Assembly: GCF_001922345.1 (NCBI RefSeq) | Contig: NZ_CP018812.1 | Location: 310,001 to 374,000 of the forward strand | Source of the DNA: Paraburkholderia sp. SOS3 | GTDB taxonomy: Bacteria > Pseudomonadota > Gammaproteobacteria > Burkholderiales > Burkholderiaceae | Direction: 5' to 3' | DNA length: 64,000 bases | Shown here: positions 1-7,671 of the stretch, piece by piece | Numbering within the stretch: the stretch's first letter is position 1 | Layout of the letters: each line of letters starts with the position of its first letter | Translations under genes and position numbers: made by a program | The notes under the pieces: model-generated | Told to the model about the DNA's origin: nothing | The model's database searches: none | The model's input: only the letters and a program-made list of their open reading frames with translations

Positions 1-2
1 GC

Positions 3-59
3 TTCCGCAAACAGCAGGTCATCGCGCGTCTTGACGCCCGTGTGAAGGTGCAGGCTTAG
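3..59 (+). CDS. 3' end of a gene entering from the left edge (partial)
   Basis: The frame starting at base 3 is open to a TAG at 57-59 and reads FRKQQVIARLDARVKVQA, a normal-looking charged C-terminus. The other two forward frames stop within the same stretch. The gene body lies outside the window, so no function can be given. The inverted repeat at 94-125 follows its stop, which fits a convergent gene end. It could also be chance open sequence. Confidence 0.35.
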   Translation, partial: FRKQQVIARLDARVKVQA

Positions 60-93
60 GGTAACAGGACCGCGTTACGGGAGATCGGCAAGC

Positions 94-125
94 GTTCCGC
101 GCACCGCCAAGGCAGTGCGCGGAAC
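94..125. terminator. Perfect 11-bp inverted repeat between convergent gene ends
   Basis: GTTCCGCGCAC at 94-104 is mirrored by GTGCGCGGAAC at 115-125 around a 10-nt loop. It sits between the TAG at 57-59 (plus strand) and the stop at 130 (minus strand), so it could end transcription from both sides. Neither side has a clear T-run, so intrinsic termination is only likely, and an old recombination site is an alternative. Confidence 0.5.
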
Positions 126-129
126 CCTG

Positions 130-708
130 CTAATTGTCGCTGTACAGCCCCCTATAGGAAACCTGACCAAGCAGGAAACCGAAGCCCGCGATGTCCTGCA
201 AGCCCTCATTGACGCCTGATATTGTTAGCACCGCAGGCGCGCTTGCGATAGCAGCACGCATCATGACAGGGCTCACCATAGCCATCAGAAGTAGTTGCCG
301 ATTGATGCCTAGAAGCATCAGCGAGCCGGTGCCCCCAAACAGGTATCCGACTGCGCCTTCCAGATAAACCGTCGCACCTTCAAGGCTTTTCGGGTTATTC
401 AGGTCGACGCCCTTGAACGACTCTGTTAGAAACAGCGTGCCCGCGCTAGTGAAATCCGCGGTCGATCCCGATCCACTAAGCTCGTCTTTCTTGAAGATGA
501 ATTTCGGCAATGACGCCCTTGGAACATGAAGTCGCTCGGCCAGCGAACTCGACATACTAGGGCCAAAGCCGCTGTACACGTACTGATGTGCGCTTTGTGA
601 GGGGTCGTCCAGCACGAACATGCCCCCCTCCGCTCCAAATGAGCCAACTCCTAAGGTGACACCGGCGCTGGTATGAAAGCGCCATCCGCTTTTCCTGAGA
701 ATCTTCAC
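130..708 (-). CDS. Hypothetical protein, last gene of the hcp cassette
   Basis: The 192-residue protein matches no family I recognise. It has a Gly/Ser-rich N-terminal half (about 1-90), a charged KKDE stretch near residue 73, and a hydrophobic region at about 115-160 rich in Leu, Met and Ala that could be membrane-inserting. Its start overlaps the stop of the DUF3592 gene by 4 bases (705-708), and that gene in turn overlaps hcp, so the three are almost certainly co-transcribed and perhaps translationally coupled. Linkage to Hcp makes a secreted effector or an envelope-associated partner possible. This rests on context alone; no catalytic motif was identified. Confidence 0.6.
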   Translation of the reverse strand: MKILRKSGWRFHTSAGVTLGVGSFGAEGGMFVLDDPSQSAHQYVYSGFGPSMSSSLAERLHVPRASLPKFIFKKDELSGSGSTADFTSAGTLFLTESFKGVDLNNPKSLEGATVYLEGAVGYLFGGTGSLMLLGINRQLLLMAMVSPVMMRAAIASAPAVLTISGVNEGLQDIAGFGFLLGQVSYRGLYSDN

Positions 709-1094
709 TGAGTGTCCGCCTTGCCGGTTGATTCACCCTTAAGGCCAGCGAAAATAAAGATTGCAGACAGGCTCGACAGAAGACCCGGCCACCACCAGAT
801 CAGCATGACGTTATTGATAACCGCTGTGCCTCGCGGGTCGTCAACGTTGTATCGCACCTGCACGGTGTCGCCAACGTTGACAGACCACCAGGCACTCGCC
901 GGCAGTTCAATGCGCTTCCGGTCCTTCGCAGTAAAGCTCACGATGGGGTGATGTCCGCTTGGACTAAGCCGAACTACCTGCCCGTCAGTTACAAGCGACG
1001 ATTCATAGAAATGGATCGCCTGGCTAATGGCAAACACCGACGCTATTGCAGATGCGATTCCGACTGCGAAAGGGACCAAGTTTGCGTGTCTCAT
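705..1094 (-). CDS. DUF3592-like small membrane protein
   Basis: The 129-residue protein has an N-terminal transmembrane helix (about 6-26), a central beta-rich domain with the pattern VNVGDTVQVRYNVDDP, and a second helix near 100-118. Two helices around a domain with a GDxVxVRYxxxDP motif is the DUF3592 architecture. Members are small membrane proteins of unknown function, often encoded beside phage, toxin or secretion genes. Its start overlaps the hcp stop (ATGA at 1091-1094) and its stop overlaps the next start (705-708). A membrane protein directly after hcp could be an immunity-type protein, but nothing in the sequence proves that. Confidence 0.7.
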   Translation of the reverse strand: MRHANLVPFAVGIASAIASVFAISQAIHFYESSLVTDGQVVRLSPSGHHPIVSFTAKDRKRIELPASAWWSVNVGDTVQVRYNVDDPRGTAVINNVMLIWWWPGLLSSLSAIFIFAGLKGESTGKADTQ

Positions 1095-1564
1095 CGTTCG
1101 CTGTTCTCCCTGATGTCGAAGTTCGCAGTGACCGCTCCCGCATTACCCCCTCTAATGTCCTGCAGACTGTACTCCTGCTGCACGCGGGAAAAGGACAGTT
1201 TGACGTGTTCATAGTAGCCCTCACCAACCACTATCGGCTCAACGTGCGTGATTACGACATTACTCATTGTGATTATCAAAAAGTCGATGGGTATACCGCC
1301 CGCTTTTCGCATGGTCAGCACAACCTTCGGGATATGCCGTCCGGTCAGGCAGTAACGCATCAGGTTTGGGCTTGCCCGGTCAATCTGATGAACGAATTCG
1401 AGATCGTTGATGGTCGCCTTGGCAGCGCCACCACCCGCCCCTGAGAGCATCCCGGACGGCTGTGACATCTTCCATCGCCAGCTTGAAACCTCGATTTCGC
1501 CCCGGTGCGCCATGTCCCGAGATTCACCGCTGATGCCGTCAATCTTGACAAATATGTCAGACAT
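1091..1564 (-). CDS. hcp: Hcp-family type VI secretion tube protein
   Basis: The 157-residue protein opens with MSDIFVKIDGISGESRD followed by HRGEIEVSSWRW, the hallmark N-terminus of Hcp1-family proteins. The middle reads HIPKVVLTMRKAGG and the C-terminal half holds the usual Y-E-H-V-K-L-S-F strand. Hcp forms the hexameric rings of the T6SS inner tube and can carry effectors. Length is close to the usual 160-170. No sheath, VgrG or baseplate gene is in view, so this is an orphan copy. A GAGAGG stretch about six bases before the ATG gives a good ribosome site. It leads an operon with two small overlapping genes. Confidence 0.85.
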   Translation of the reverse strand: MSDIFVKIDGISGESRDMAHRGEIEVSSWRWKMSQPSGMLSGAGGGAAKATINDLEFVHQIDRASPNLMRYCLTGRHIPKVVLTMRKAGGIPIDFLIITMSNVVITHVEPIVVGEGYYEHVKLSFSRVQQEYSLQDIRGGNAGAVTANFDIRENSER

Positions 1565-1822
1565 TCGAATCCTCTCAAAAAAGATGGTGAGGCGCTTTTA
1601 TCATTGTTGCAGATCCCGTTTGTCACAATTTGCAAATGTTCGATTTGGCGTGGTTTGACGCAGCGTGGCGCAGATCGTCGCGCTTCGGGTTCATGTGGAA
1701 CACAAACGCGTCAAACACCTTGTATTCGTGGGACAAAGTGCCTATGCTCGCGGCAATATTAGGCTCACTATCGGCAGAGCCAAACGGCACGCCACCGCCG
1801 CCCTGGCAGTAGCAGCAGCACG
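1565..1822. other. Gene-poor stretch between hcp and the prophage remnant
   Basis: Only short, unconvincing ORFs are present. The part just left of about 1660 must carry the hcp promoter, reading leftwards. The right part, with repeated Ala/Gln-type codons near 1790-1820, may be the end of a lost phage gene before the hairpin at 1823-1856. No recognisable protein was seen. Confidence 0.4.
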
Positions 1823-1863
1823 AAGCCCGCACCGGACCCCATCCCTGTGCGGGCTTTGTGTTT
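1823..1863 (+). terminator. Rho-independent terminator-like hairpin, probably of phage origin
   Basis: AAGCCCGCAC (1823-1832) pairs perfectly with GTGCGGGCTT (1847-1856), followed by TGTGTTTG, a partial T-run. It lies about 20 bases before the HNH start. Such hairpins are common between phage packaging genes, so it probably ended a phage transcript whose upstream gene is gone. Confidence 0.6.
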
Positions 1864-1876
1864 GGGAGTTCCGAAC

Positions 1877-2160
1877 ATGCGCGGTCAATGGTCGCACCTG
1901 TACAGCACGCCCCGATGGCGCAGGCTGCGTGCGGCGCATCTCCGGGCGCATCCGTGGTGCGTGATGTGTCTTGAGCGGGGCGAGTACACGCACGCGAGCG
2001 TGGTCGATCACAAGCGCCCGCATCGTGGCGACACCCGCCTGTTCTTCGACGCAGGCAACCTGCAAGCCCCGTGCAAGCCCCATCACGACAGCACCAAGCA
2101 GTGGGAAGAACACCACGGCATGACGCGCGGTTGTGATGCGGACGGCAACCCGCGATGCGG
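1877..2160 (+). pseudogene. Phage HNH endonuclease, 3' end replaced
   Basis: Starting at ATG 1877 the frame reads MRGQWSHLYSTPRWRRLRA, then C-x2-C, VVDHKRPHRGD, LFFDAGNLQAPCKPHHD. This is the HNH nuclease found next to phage terminase genes, with its metal-binding His and Cys residues. After GCDADGNPR (about 2130-2160) the frame runs into unrelated sequence and continues only as low-complexity residues to 2284. The normal short C-terminus is lost, because this DNA belongs to the ABC-ATPase remnant in another frame. The catalytic core may still fold, so activity cannot be ruled out. Read as prophage debris. Confidence 0.75.
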
Positions 2161-2593
2161 TCACGGGCGCGCTGGCCGCCGTGGGCCTCGGGTCGGTGCC
2201 CACATGGTTACGCCCGTATGGGGTCCTGTCGAACGGCGAAAAATTCCGGGCGGACCTTGCACGCGTTGTGTGCGAAGCGCCTGAGGCAGTCGTGATCGAC
2301 GAGTTCTCATCCGTGATTGACCGGCAGATCGCGCGGTTCGGTGCGCTTGCTTTTGGCAAGGCATGGCGACGCACGGGAGGTAAGTGCGTGCTGCTCTCCT
2401 GCCATTACGACATTCTGGACTGGCTGGAACCCGATTGGGTCTTCGACACGGCGACATGCCACTTCCAACGGGGGCGCTTTGGCAACGGCCAAAGTTTGAC
2501 CTCGAGATTTGGCAGACGGACAAACGTTACTGGCACCTTTTTGAGCCGCATTACTATCTGAAACTTCCCGGCATGATTGCGGCTGTCCGTTGA
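2150..2593 (+). pseudogene. Remnant of an ABC-type ATPase fused to an acetyltransferase-like domain
   Basis: In one frame (about 2150-2480) the translation has an ABC signature (LSNGEKFRADLARVV), a Walker B-like strand (AVVIDEFSSVID) and an H-loop-like VLLSCHYDI. It continues in a second frame near 2470 as LWQRPKFDLEIWQTDKRYW and HLFEPHYYLKLP up to the stop at 2593. Together this resembles the C-terminal part of phage/bacterial ABC ATPases fused to a GNAT-like domain (COG2401-type). The Walker A half is missing on the left, and a frameshift at a run of G near 2467-2475 separates the two parts. It cannot make an active ATPase. Confidence 0.65.
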
Positions 2594-2739
2594 GCTTGAA
2601 AGTGCAGTGAATTGGCATGAATCTACGCCCCTGTTAGAAAAAGGTTCAAAGTTTGTCCGGACCGATTTCTAGCAAACCGCTTTGAGCATGTTGTAAAAAA
2701 CCGTCATCGCATGTCTCGCTTATGCTGGCTCTACAACCC

Positions 2740-2870
2740 GCCAAATGCATTGAAAAGCGACCCCGCCGTGGTAACGCCCGGCTGTTCTTCGACAAGGTAC
2801 CTGCTGGGGCTGTGCAAGCCGCATCACGACGGCACCAGGCAGTGAAAAGAACGGCAATGCCGTCATGCCG
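2740..2870 (+). pseudogene. Second, decayed HNH endonuclease remnant
   Basis: KRPRRGNARLFFDK (from about 2757) matches HKRPHRGDTRLFFDA of the HNH remnant at 1877. After a frameshift near 2800, LLGLCKPHHDGTRQ matches its LQAPCKPHHDSTKQ, followed by a stop. The N-terminal part is absent. Two diverged copies about 700 bases apart suggest two phage insertions, or a duplication followed by decay. The open frame that runs from here into the RidA gene is accidental. Confidence 0.6.
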
Positions 2871-2952
2871 GCTTTCAGGCAGCGATTTTTTTGAAATGCG
2901 ACACTACCCGCCCCTCATCAGAGGCTCTACGCCACTCGCGGAGTTATGTCAT

Positions 2953-3354
2953 ATGTCTGAAGCAACGCAGTTCTGGATGGTCTCCGAGGCGCCGACGCCT
3001 GTCGCGCCCTTCTCGCACGCCGCCGAATCGGGCGGCTGGGTGTTCGTCACCGGCCAGATGCCGACATTGCCCGACGACGACTCCGCGCCGCTGCCCGAAG
3101 GCGTCGCCGCGCAGACCAAGCGTGTGATGGACAACCTGGTCATCGTGCTCAAAGGCATCGGTCTGGGCCTCGAGCACGTGGTCTGCGCGCGTGTGTTTCT
3201 GACCGAGTTCAAACGCGACTACGCCACGCTGAACGCCGTCTACGCCGCGTATTTCCCGCCGGGCAAACTGCCTGCGCGCACTTGCGTCGGCGTCACGGGG
3301 CTCGCGCGCGACGCGCTCGTCGAGATCGATTTCATCGCACGGCGCCCCGCCTGA
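2953..3354 (+). CDS. RidA/YjgF-family protein
   Basis: Starting at ATG 2953 the 133-residue product covers a full RidA fold, with VFVTGQMPTLP in the first strands and LPARTCVGVTGLARDALVEIDFIA at the end. Arg109 and Glu124 match the positions that bind the carboxylate and activate water in imine/enamine deaminases. RidA proteins hydrolyse reactive 2-aminoacrylate-type intermediates and protect PLP enzymes. An upstream in-frame extension to 2722 runs through phage debris and is rejected. It stands alone, close to the following reductase gene. Confidence 0.85.
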   Translation: MSEATQFWMVSEAPTPVAPFSHAAESGGWVFVTGQMPTLPDDDSAPLPEGVAAQTKRVMDNLVIVLKGIGLGLEHVVCARVFLTEFKRDYATLNAVYAAYFPPGKLPARTCVGVTGLARDALVEIDFIARRPA

Positions 3355-3454
3355 CAGCGCGATCCAGCCTGCTCGTCGACGCTCGTCTTCCAGACGTGCG
3401 GCGATGAAATGCCGTATCGTGGGTAACCCCTTTGCAATGCAAGGAGCCCATCCG

Positions 3455-4411
3455 ATGCAGCAGCCTTCCATTCACGGCGGCCGGCGCCGCTTTCTGCGCA
3501 CCGCAAGCAGCGTCACGCTCGGCGTGCCGCTCGCGATGTCCTTGCAGCAGCTTGCACGCGCGCAAGGCGACGCCGCACCGCTGCCGCGCATCGCGCGCCG
3601 GCCGATTCCGTCGACCGGCGAGCCGCTGCCCGTGATCGGCTGCGGCACGTGGCGCACCTTCGACGTCGGCGACGATGCGAACGCGCAGGCGCGGCTTGCG
3701 CGTGTGCTGCAGGTGCTGTTCGACGCGGGCGGCTCGACCATCGATTCGTCGCCGATGTACGGCACATCCGAGGCGGTGACCGGCACGCTGCTCACGAAGC
3801 TCGATGCGCACGGCAAGGCATTCGTCGCCACGAAGGTATGGACGCGCGGCCGCGAACAAGGCATTGCGCAAATGGAAGAATCGATGCGGCGGCTGCAGCA
3901 GCCGCACATCGATTTGATGCAGGTGCACAATCTCGTCGACTGGCGCACGCAGCTCGCGACGCTGCGCGACTGGAAAGCGCGCGGCAGGATCCGCTATATC
4001 GGCATTACGCATTACACGTCGAGCGCCTTTCCCGAGGTCGAAGCGGTCATGCGCAGCGAAAAGCCCGACTTCGTGCAGATCAACTACGCAGCCGACGACC
4101 GCGATGCCGAACAGCGCATCCTGCCGCTTGCCGCGGACCTCGGCATCGGCGTCGTGGTCAACCAGCCGTTCGGCGGCGGCGGGCTGATTTCGCGCGTCAG
4201 CAAGCGGCCGCTGCCCGCATGGGCCGCGCAGATCGGTTGCACGACGTGGGCGCAAATCCTGCTGAAATTCGTGCTCGCGCAACCGGCCGTGACAGTCGTG
4301 ATTCCGGGCACGGGGCGTCCCGAATACATGATCGACAATGTGCACGCGGGCGTCGGCGCCTACCCCGACCAAGCGCTGTGCAAGCAGATTGCCGACGCGG
4401 TCAATGCGTAA
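3455..4411 (+). CDS. Tat-exported aldo/keto reductase
   Basis: ATG 3455 follows AAGGAG at 3441-3446, and the 318-residue protein begins with a twin-arginine signal (RRRFLRTA, residues 10-17) ending near ARAQGDA. The mature part has the aldo/keto reductase tetrad: Asp97 and Tyr102 in TIDSSPMYG, Lys127 in VATKVW and His158 in QVHN. The barrel is near normal length. An exported reductase of this type is less common, because NADPH is cytoplasmic; some Tat-exported AKRs are thought to fold with cofactor before export. The substrate is unknown. No obvious operon partner. Confidence 0.82.
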   Translation: MQQPSIHGGRRRFLRTASSVTLGVPLAMSLQQLARAQGDAAPLPRIARRPIPSTGEPLPVIGCGTWRTFDVGDDANAQARLARVLQVLFDAGGSTIDSSPMYGTSEAVTGTLLTKLDAHGKAFVATKVWTRGREQGIAQMEESMRRLQQPHIDLMQVHNLVDWRTQLATLRDWKARGRIRYIGITHYTSSAFPEVEAVMRSEKPDFVQINYAADDRDAEQRILPLAADLGIGVVVNQPFGGGGLISRVSKRPLPAWAAQIGCTTWAQILLKFVLAQPAVTVVIPGTGRPEYMIDNVHAGVGAYPDQALCKQIADAVNA

Positions 4412-4458
4412 GAATCTCAGGTTCGTCTGCCGGACGCTAAAGCGATCACCGCATTGGC

Positions 4459-4464
4459 TATAAT
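4459..4464 (+). promoter_or_regulatory. Candidate -10 element (TATAAT)
   Basis: A perfect TATAAT lies 42 bases before the ATG at 4506. No good -35 is seen 17 bases upstream (around CTAAAG), so the call is weak, but it is suitably placed to drive the sulfotransferase-like gene. Confidence 0.4.
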
Positions 4465-4505
4465 CGCCACGCTCGATCGAAGACGCATGTGCAAGGAAGG
4501 TTTCG

Positions 4506-5618
4506 ATGTCGCTGCCCGCTAGCTCAGCTCAACATTCGTCCCCGCCGAACGGGAATCTCGGCCATCTGTCGCGCGGTGTGTTTCTGCATACGGGCTGGCG
4601 CAGTGCCGGCACGTGGGTGTGGTCGAAGTTTCGCGAACTCGAATCGGTCACTGCGTTTTACGAACCGCTCAGCAATGTGATCGGCGAACTCAAGCTCGCG
4701 GATCTCGGCGTGCTGAAGCCCTCCTTCAATTCCGGCCACCCTGCGCTCGCTGCGCCTTACTTCGCCGAATATCGACCGTTCATGCGCGAAGGCGCGCGCG
4801 GTGTGCCCGGTTATCGCCGGCGTTTCAGCACGGACCGCTTCGGTGCGGCGCCCGACGCCGAATTTGCCGCATTGCACGCCTATCTGCACGAGTTGACTGA
4901 ACGCACGCTCGATGCGGGCAAGATGCCGGTGTTCAAATTTTGCCGGTCGTCCGGAAGACTCCCGTGGCTCAAACACGCGTTTCCGGCGGCGCTGCATGCG
5001 GCCGTGATGCGCAACCCCGCTTCGCAATTCGCGTCGGGCTGGCTGTTGCATCAGGAATGGCGCAATCCGTTTTTTGTCGCGGCGCCATTGCGCGTGTTAG
5101 GGCTCAACCGGCGCGAGCCGCTCGTGAAGGCCGTGATCGACGCATGCGAAGTGCGGCTGCCGCCCGATGCGCCTGCATCGGACGATGCCTACGCTGCCGT
5201 TTGCGAGCAATACGCGCGCACGATCGAAGGCTCGCAGGCATATCGCGCGTTTATCGCGTTGTGGGCACTGTCCGCCGTGCGCATGGCGAATGCGGCAGAT
5301 ATCGTCATCGATATCGACCGGCTTGGCAGCGACCACGCGTATGCGGCCGATCGCGCCGCACAGCTTGCCGCGCGCAGCGGCATTGCGCCACGCTTAGACG
5401 ATGCGCGCGATCTCGTCGACGAACTCAAAAGAACGCCGGCGCGCATTACCGGCATCGATGGATGGTCGATTCGCGCCGTGCACGGCGCCGTGCAGAAATT
5501 TGTCGATGCGCATGTCGTGGCTGCGCAAACGGCTGCTTCGACGCAAGCACTCGACGTGGCCGCGCTCGTGCGTGAAAAGCTCGCGCTCGCCGCGACGATT
5601 TCAGAGCCGTGGAGATAG
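4506..5618 (+). CDS. Sulfotransferase-like P-loop protein
   Basis: The 370-residue protein has GVFLHTGWRSAGTWVWSKF at about 24-42, in the position of the 5'-phosphosulfate loop of PAPS sulfotransferases. Around residue 165, AVMRNPASQFASGW matches the 3'-phosphate-binding strand and helix (RNPxxxFxS). Sulfotransferases move sulfate from PAPS to alcohols or amines on sugars or small molecules. No signal peptide is apparent. The loop is divergent (TGWRSAGT rather than PKSGTT), so donor use needs testing. It stands alone between a reductase and a convergent dehydrogenase, so the acceptor is not indicated. Confidence 0.65.
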   Translation: MSLPASSAQHSSPPNGNLGHLSRGVFLHTGWRSAGTWVWSKFRELESVTAFYEPLSNVIGELKLADLGVLKPSFNSGHPALAAPYFAEYRPFMREGARGVPGYRRRFSTDRFGAAPDAEFAALHAYLHELTERTLDAGKMPVFKFCRSSGRLPWLKHAFPAALHAAVMRNPASQFASGWLLHQEWRNPFFVAAPLRVLGLNRREPLVKAVIDACEVRLPPDAPASDDAYAAVCEQYARTIEGSQAYRAFIALWALSAVRMANAADIVIDIDRLGSDHAYAADRAAQLAARSGIAPRLDDARDLVDELKRTPARITGIDGWSIRAVHGAVQKFVDAHVVAAQTAASTQALDVAALVREKLALAATISEPWR

Positions 5619-5636
5619 GCCGGGAACGTTCGCCCA

Positions 5637-6623
5637 TCAGCGCATCGTCAGCACAGCCGCACCCGATACTCGCCCGCCGCGTAAGTCGTCGAGGGCGCGA
5701 TTGGCGTCCGCCATCGGATATGCCGTCGTCTCGATCTTCAATGGCACTTCGTTGGCAATCCGCATGAATTCGGCGCCGTCCTCGCGCGTCAGATTCGCAA
5801 CCGACACGATGCGCCGTTCGCCCCACAGAAACGCATAAGGGAACGACGGTATGTCGCTCATATGGATGCCGCCGCAGACCACGATTCCGCCCTTTACGAC
5901 CGCTTGCAGCGCTTGCGGAACGAGCGCACCGACCGGCGCAAACAGCAGCGCGGCATCGAGCGCACGCGGCGGCGACGTGTCGCTGCTGCCGGCCCACACT
6001 GCGCCGAGACGCAACGCGAGCTGCTGCGCGGCGCTGTCGCCGCTGCGCGTGAACGCATAGACGCTGCGCCCCTGATGACGCGCGACCTGCGCGACGATAT
6101 GCGCCGCGGCGCCGAAACCGTAGATGCCGATATGTTCGGCGTCGCCGGCCATCGCGAGCGTCCGGTAACCGATCAGCCCCGCGCAAAGCAGCGGCGCCGC
6201 TTCGACATCGGTGTAGCGCTCGGGCACATGCAAGCAGTAGCGGCTTTCCGCGACGGTGCGTTGCGCGTAGCCGCCGTCGATCGTATAGCCGGTGAAGCCC
6301 GGCGTATCGCACAGGTTTTCGCGGCCGGCCGCGCAGAACCGGCAATGTCCGCACGTATGGCCGAGCCACGGCACACCAACGCGATCGCCGACTTCGAAGC
6401 CGGTCGCGCCGGCTCCAAGCGCCGCCACCGTGCCGACGATTTCATGGCCCGGTATGACCGGCCGCTTTGGATGATCGAGTTCGCCGTCCACCACGTGCAG
6501 ATCGGTGCGGCACACGCCGCACGCGTGGATATCGATCAACAGCTGGCCCGCGGCCGGCGCGGGATCCGGCAGTTCGGTTTCGCGCAATTGCGGCCCGGAA
6601 CCATCGAACAGCATCGCATGCAT
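5637..6623 (-). CDS. Zinc-dependent alcohol dehydrogenase
   Basis: From ATG 6623, preceded by GAGAAGGGGGG, the 328-residue protein has the medium-chain dehydrogenase layout. The catalytic zinc site is CGVCRTDLH (Cys38) and GHE (His60, Glu61). Structural zinc Cys residues lie in CGHCRFCAAGRENLC (91, 94, 97, 105). A Rossmann fold follows, with IGIYGFGAAAH near 170. The class converts alcohols and aldehydes with NAD(P). A longer in-frame extension to 7127 overlaps other small ORFs and lacks a good start, so it is rejected. The gene ends 18 bases after the convergent sulfotransferase-like gene. Confidence 0.88.
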   Translation of the reverse strand: MHAMLFDGSGPQLRETELPDPAPAAGQLLIDIHACGVCRTDLHVVDGELDHPKRPVIPGHEIVGTVAALGAGATGFEVGDRVGVPWLGHTCGHCRFCAAGRENLCDTPGFTGYTIDGGYAQRTVAESRYCLHVPERYTDVEAAPLLCAGLIGYRTLAMAGDAEHIGIYGFGAAAHIVAQVARHQGRSVYAFTRSGDSAAQQLALRLGAVWAGSSDTSPPRALDAALLFAPVGALVPQALQAVVKGGIVVCGGIHMSDIPSFPYAFLWGERRIVSVANLTREDGAEFMRIANEVPLKIETTAYPMADANRALDDLRGGRVSGAAVLTMR

Positions 6624-6736
6624 GAGCCCCCCTTCTCTCGCGAAGATCGTTCGCCCCGTTCCGAAGCATACCCTCCTCGCCCACCGGGCAATGTGCGTAC
6701 GCGCCGTTTTCCGCAAAGCGGTGCGCACGCCAGCGA

Positions 6737-6967
6737 TCAGCAATCGATGCTGCGCGCCAGCCACTTCGTATGCAGCACCTTGCAGAGCCGTCCGATCTCG
6801 GCCAGCACGTAAACAGGGCAGCTTGCCCCACCGCCCCCGACATCGGGCAACCACAAGCGGATAAACGCCGAAAACATTTCGAAGTCGGCGCGCGTCGGCA
6901 GAATGAAACGGTAGCCGCCCGGCAGCGGCGCCCACTTCGTGAGCTCGTGCAAATCGAACCAGTTCAT
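6737..6967 (-). CDS. Hypothetical small protein
   Basis: The 76-residue product begins MNWFDLHELTKWAPLPGGYR and carries a Gly-run and two Cys residues. It matches no family I recognise. Its start overlaps the stop of the upstream small ORF (6964-6967) in the ATGA arrangement, which argues that both are translated. It lies upstream of the alcohol dehydrogenase on the same strand, 113 bases away, and may share its transcript. Confidence 0.5.
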   Translation of the reverse strand: MNWFDLHELTKWAPLPGGYRFILPTRADFEMFSAFIRLWLPDVGGGGASCPVYVLAEIGRLCKVLHTKWLARSIDC

Positions 6968-7146
6968 GGCGCGATCTCCGGCCTGGACGCAAGCGGTCGT
7001 TGCGTCGGCATCGGGCGCCTGAATTCGCACAGGCGCATGTCGCGAGATATGCGCCGGAAGGCGGCGCGGTCGAGAGACGCCTTGCCCGAGCGGCAAATCG
7101 GCGCCCTCGCCGTGCCGCTGCCGGCATGGCGTTGCGTGAACTGCAT
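6964..7146 (-). CDS. Hypothetical small basic protein
   Basis: This 60-residue Arg-rich protein starts at ATG 7146 with GAGGGG about seven bases upstream. It ends in a 4-base overlap with the next small ORF. No domain or membrane segment is visible. A longer start at 7206 is possible. It could be non-coding; the ribosome site and the overlap are the only support. Confidence 0.35.
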   Translation of the reverse strand: MQFTQRHAGSGTARAPICRSGKASLDRAAFRRISRDMRLCEFRRPMPTQRPLASRPEIAP

Positions 7147-7671
7147 GATGAATCCCCTCGGTTTTATTTCCGTGATGGCCGTGACGGCTGCGCGGTGTGC
7201 GTACAACCGGCCTTCGCGTCGTTACGTATGCACGGTCGAGCGCACGCGTAGCAACGTCTTTTGCGGCAGAGGGGAAGGGGGCGTAATGCAGGAGGCAAGC
7301 AGCGCTCGTGCGCCGCGGATGCGATAAAGCGATTTCATGTCGGACGTCCGGTTTTCAGATTGACTCATCGGATGCAAGATGCAGCCGAAATGGCGTATCG
7401 CGTGGAAATTCCGCGGGAAACGCCTCTGTCGCCTTGAACCGGCGTAGGTCGCGCCTTGCGGGCGCGTTAGACGCGAAACGCGTGCCAGCCGATGTCGCCA
7501 CGCTTCTCGCGAAGCCGCACAGGCTTGCCGTGCAGGCATCGCGGGCCAACGAGGGTGCGCATCGGCGATCGGTGCACGCCATCGACGCACCATCAAGCGT
7601 CACGAAAACGGCGAGTGCTCGCGACCTGGCTTCGTGATTTTCACGGAATGTCGTAAAGCAAGCGCTGAATT
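7147..7671. other. Stretch without a recognised gene
   Basis: About 525 bases with only short Arg/Ala-rich ORFs on both strands that look like random reading of high-GC DNA. It must hold the promoter of the small leftward ORFs and the end of the leftward response-regulator transcript. No repeat or strong terminator was seen. Confidence 0.4.

Noticed and set aside
2722..3354. A 210-residue start of the RidA gene
   Set aside because: The leading 77 residues come from phage debris with a decayed HNH piece; ATG 2953 fits the family length.
5637..7127. A 496-residue open frame extending the alcohol dehydrogenase leftwards from 7127
   Set aside because: The extra 168 residues are Arg/Ala-rich, overlap two small ORFs and are not in the dehydrogenase family; the start at 6623 has a clear ribosome site.
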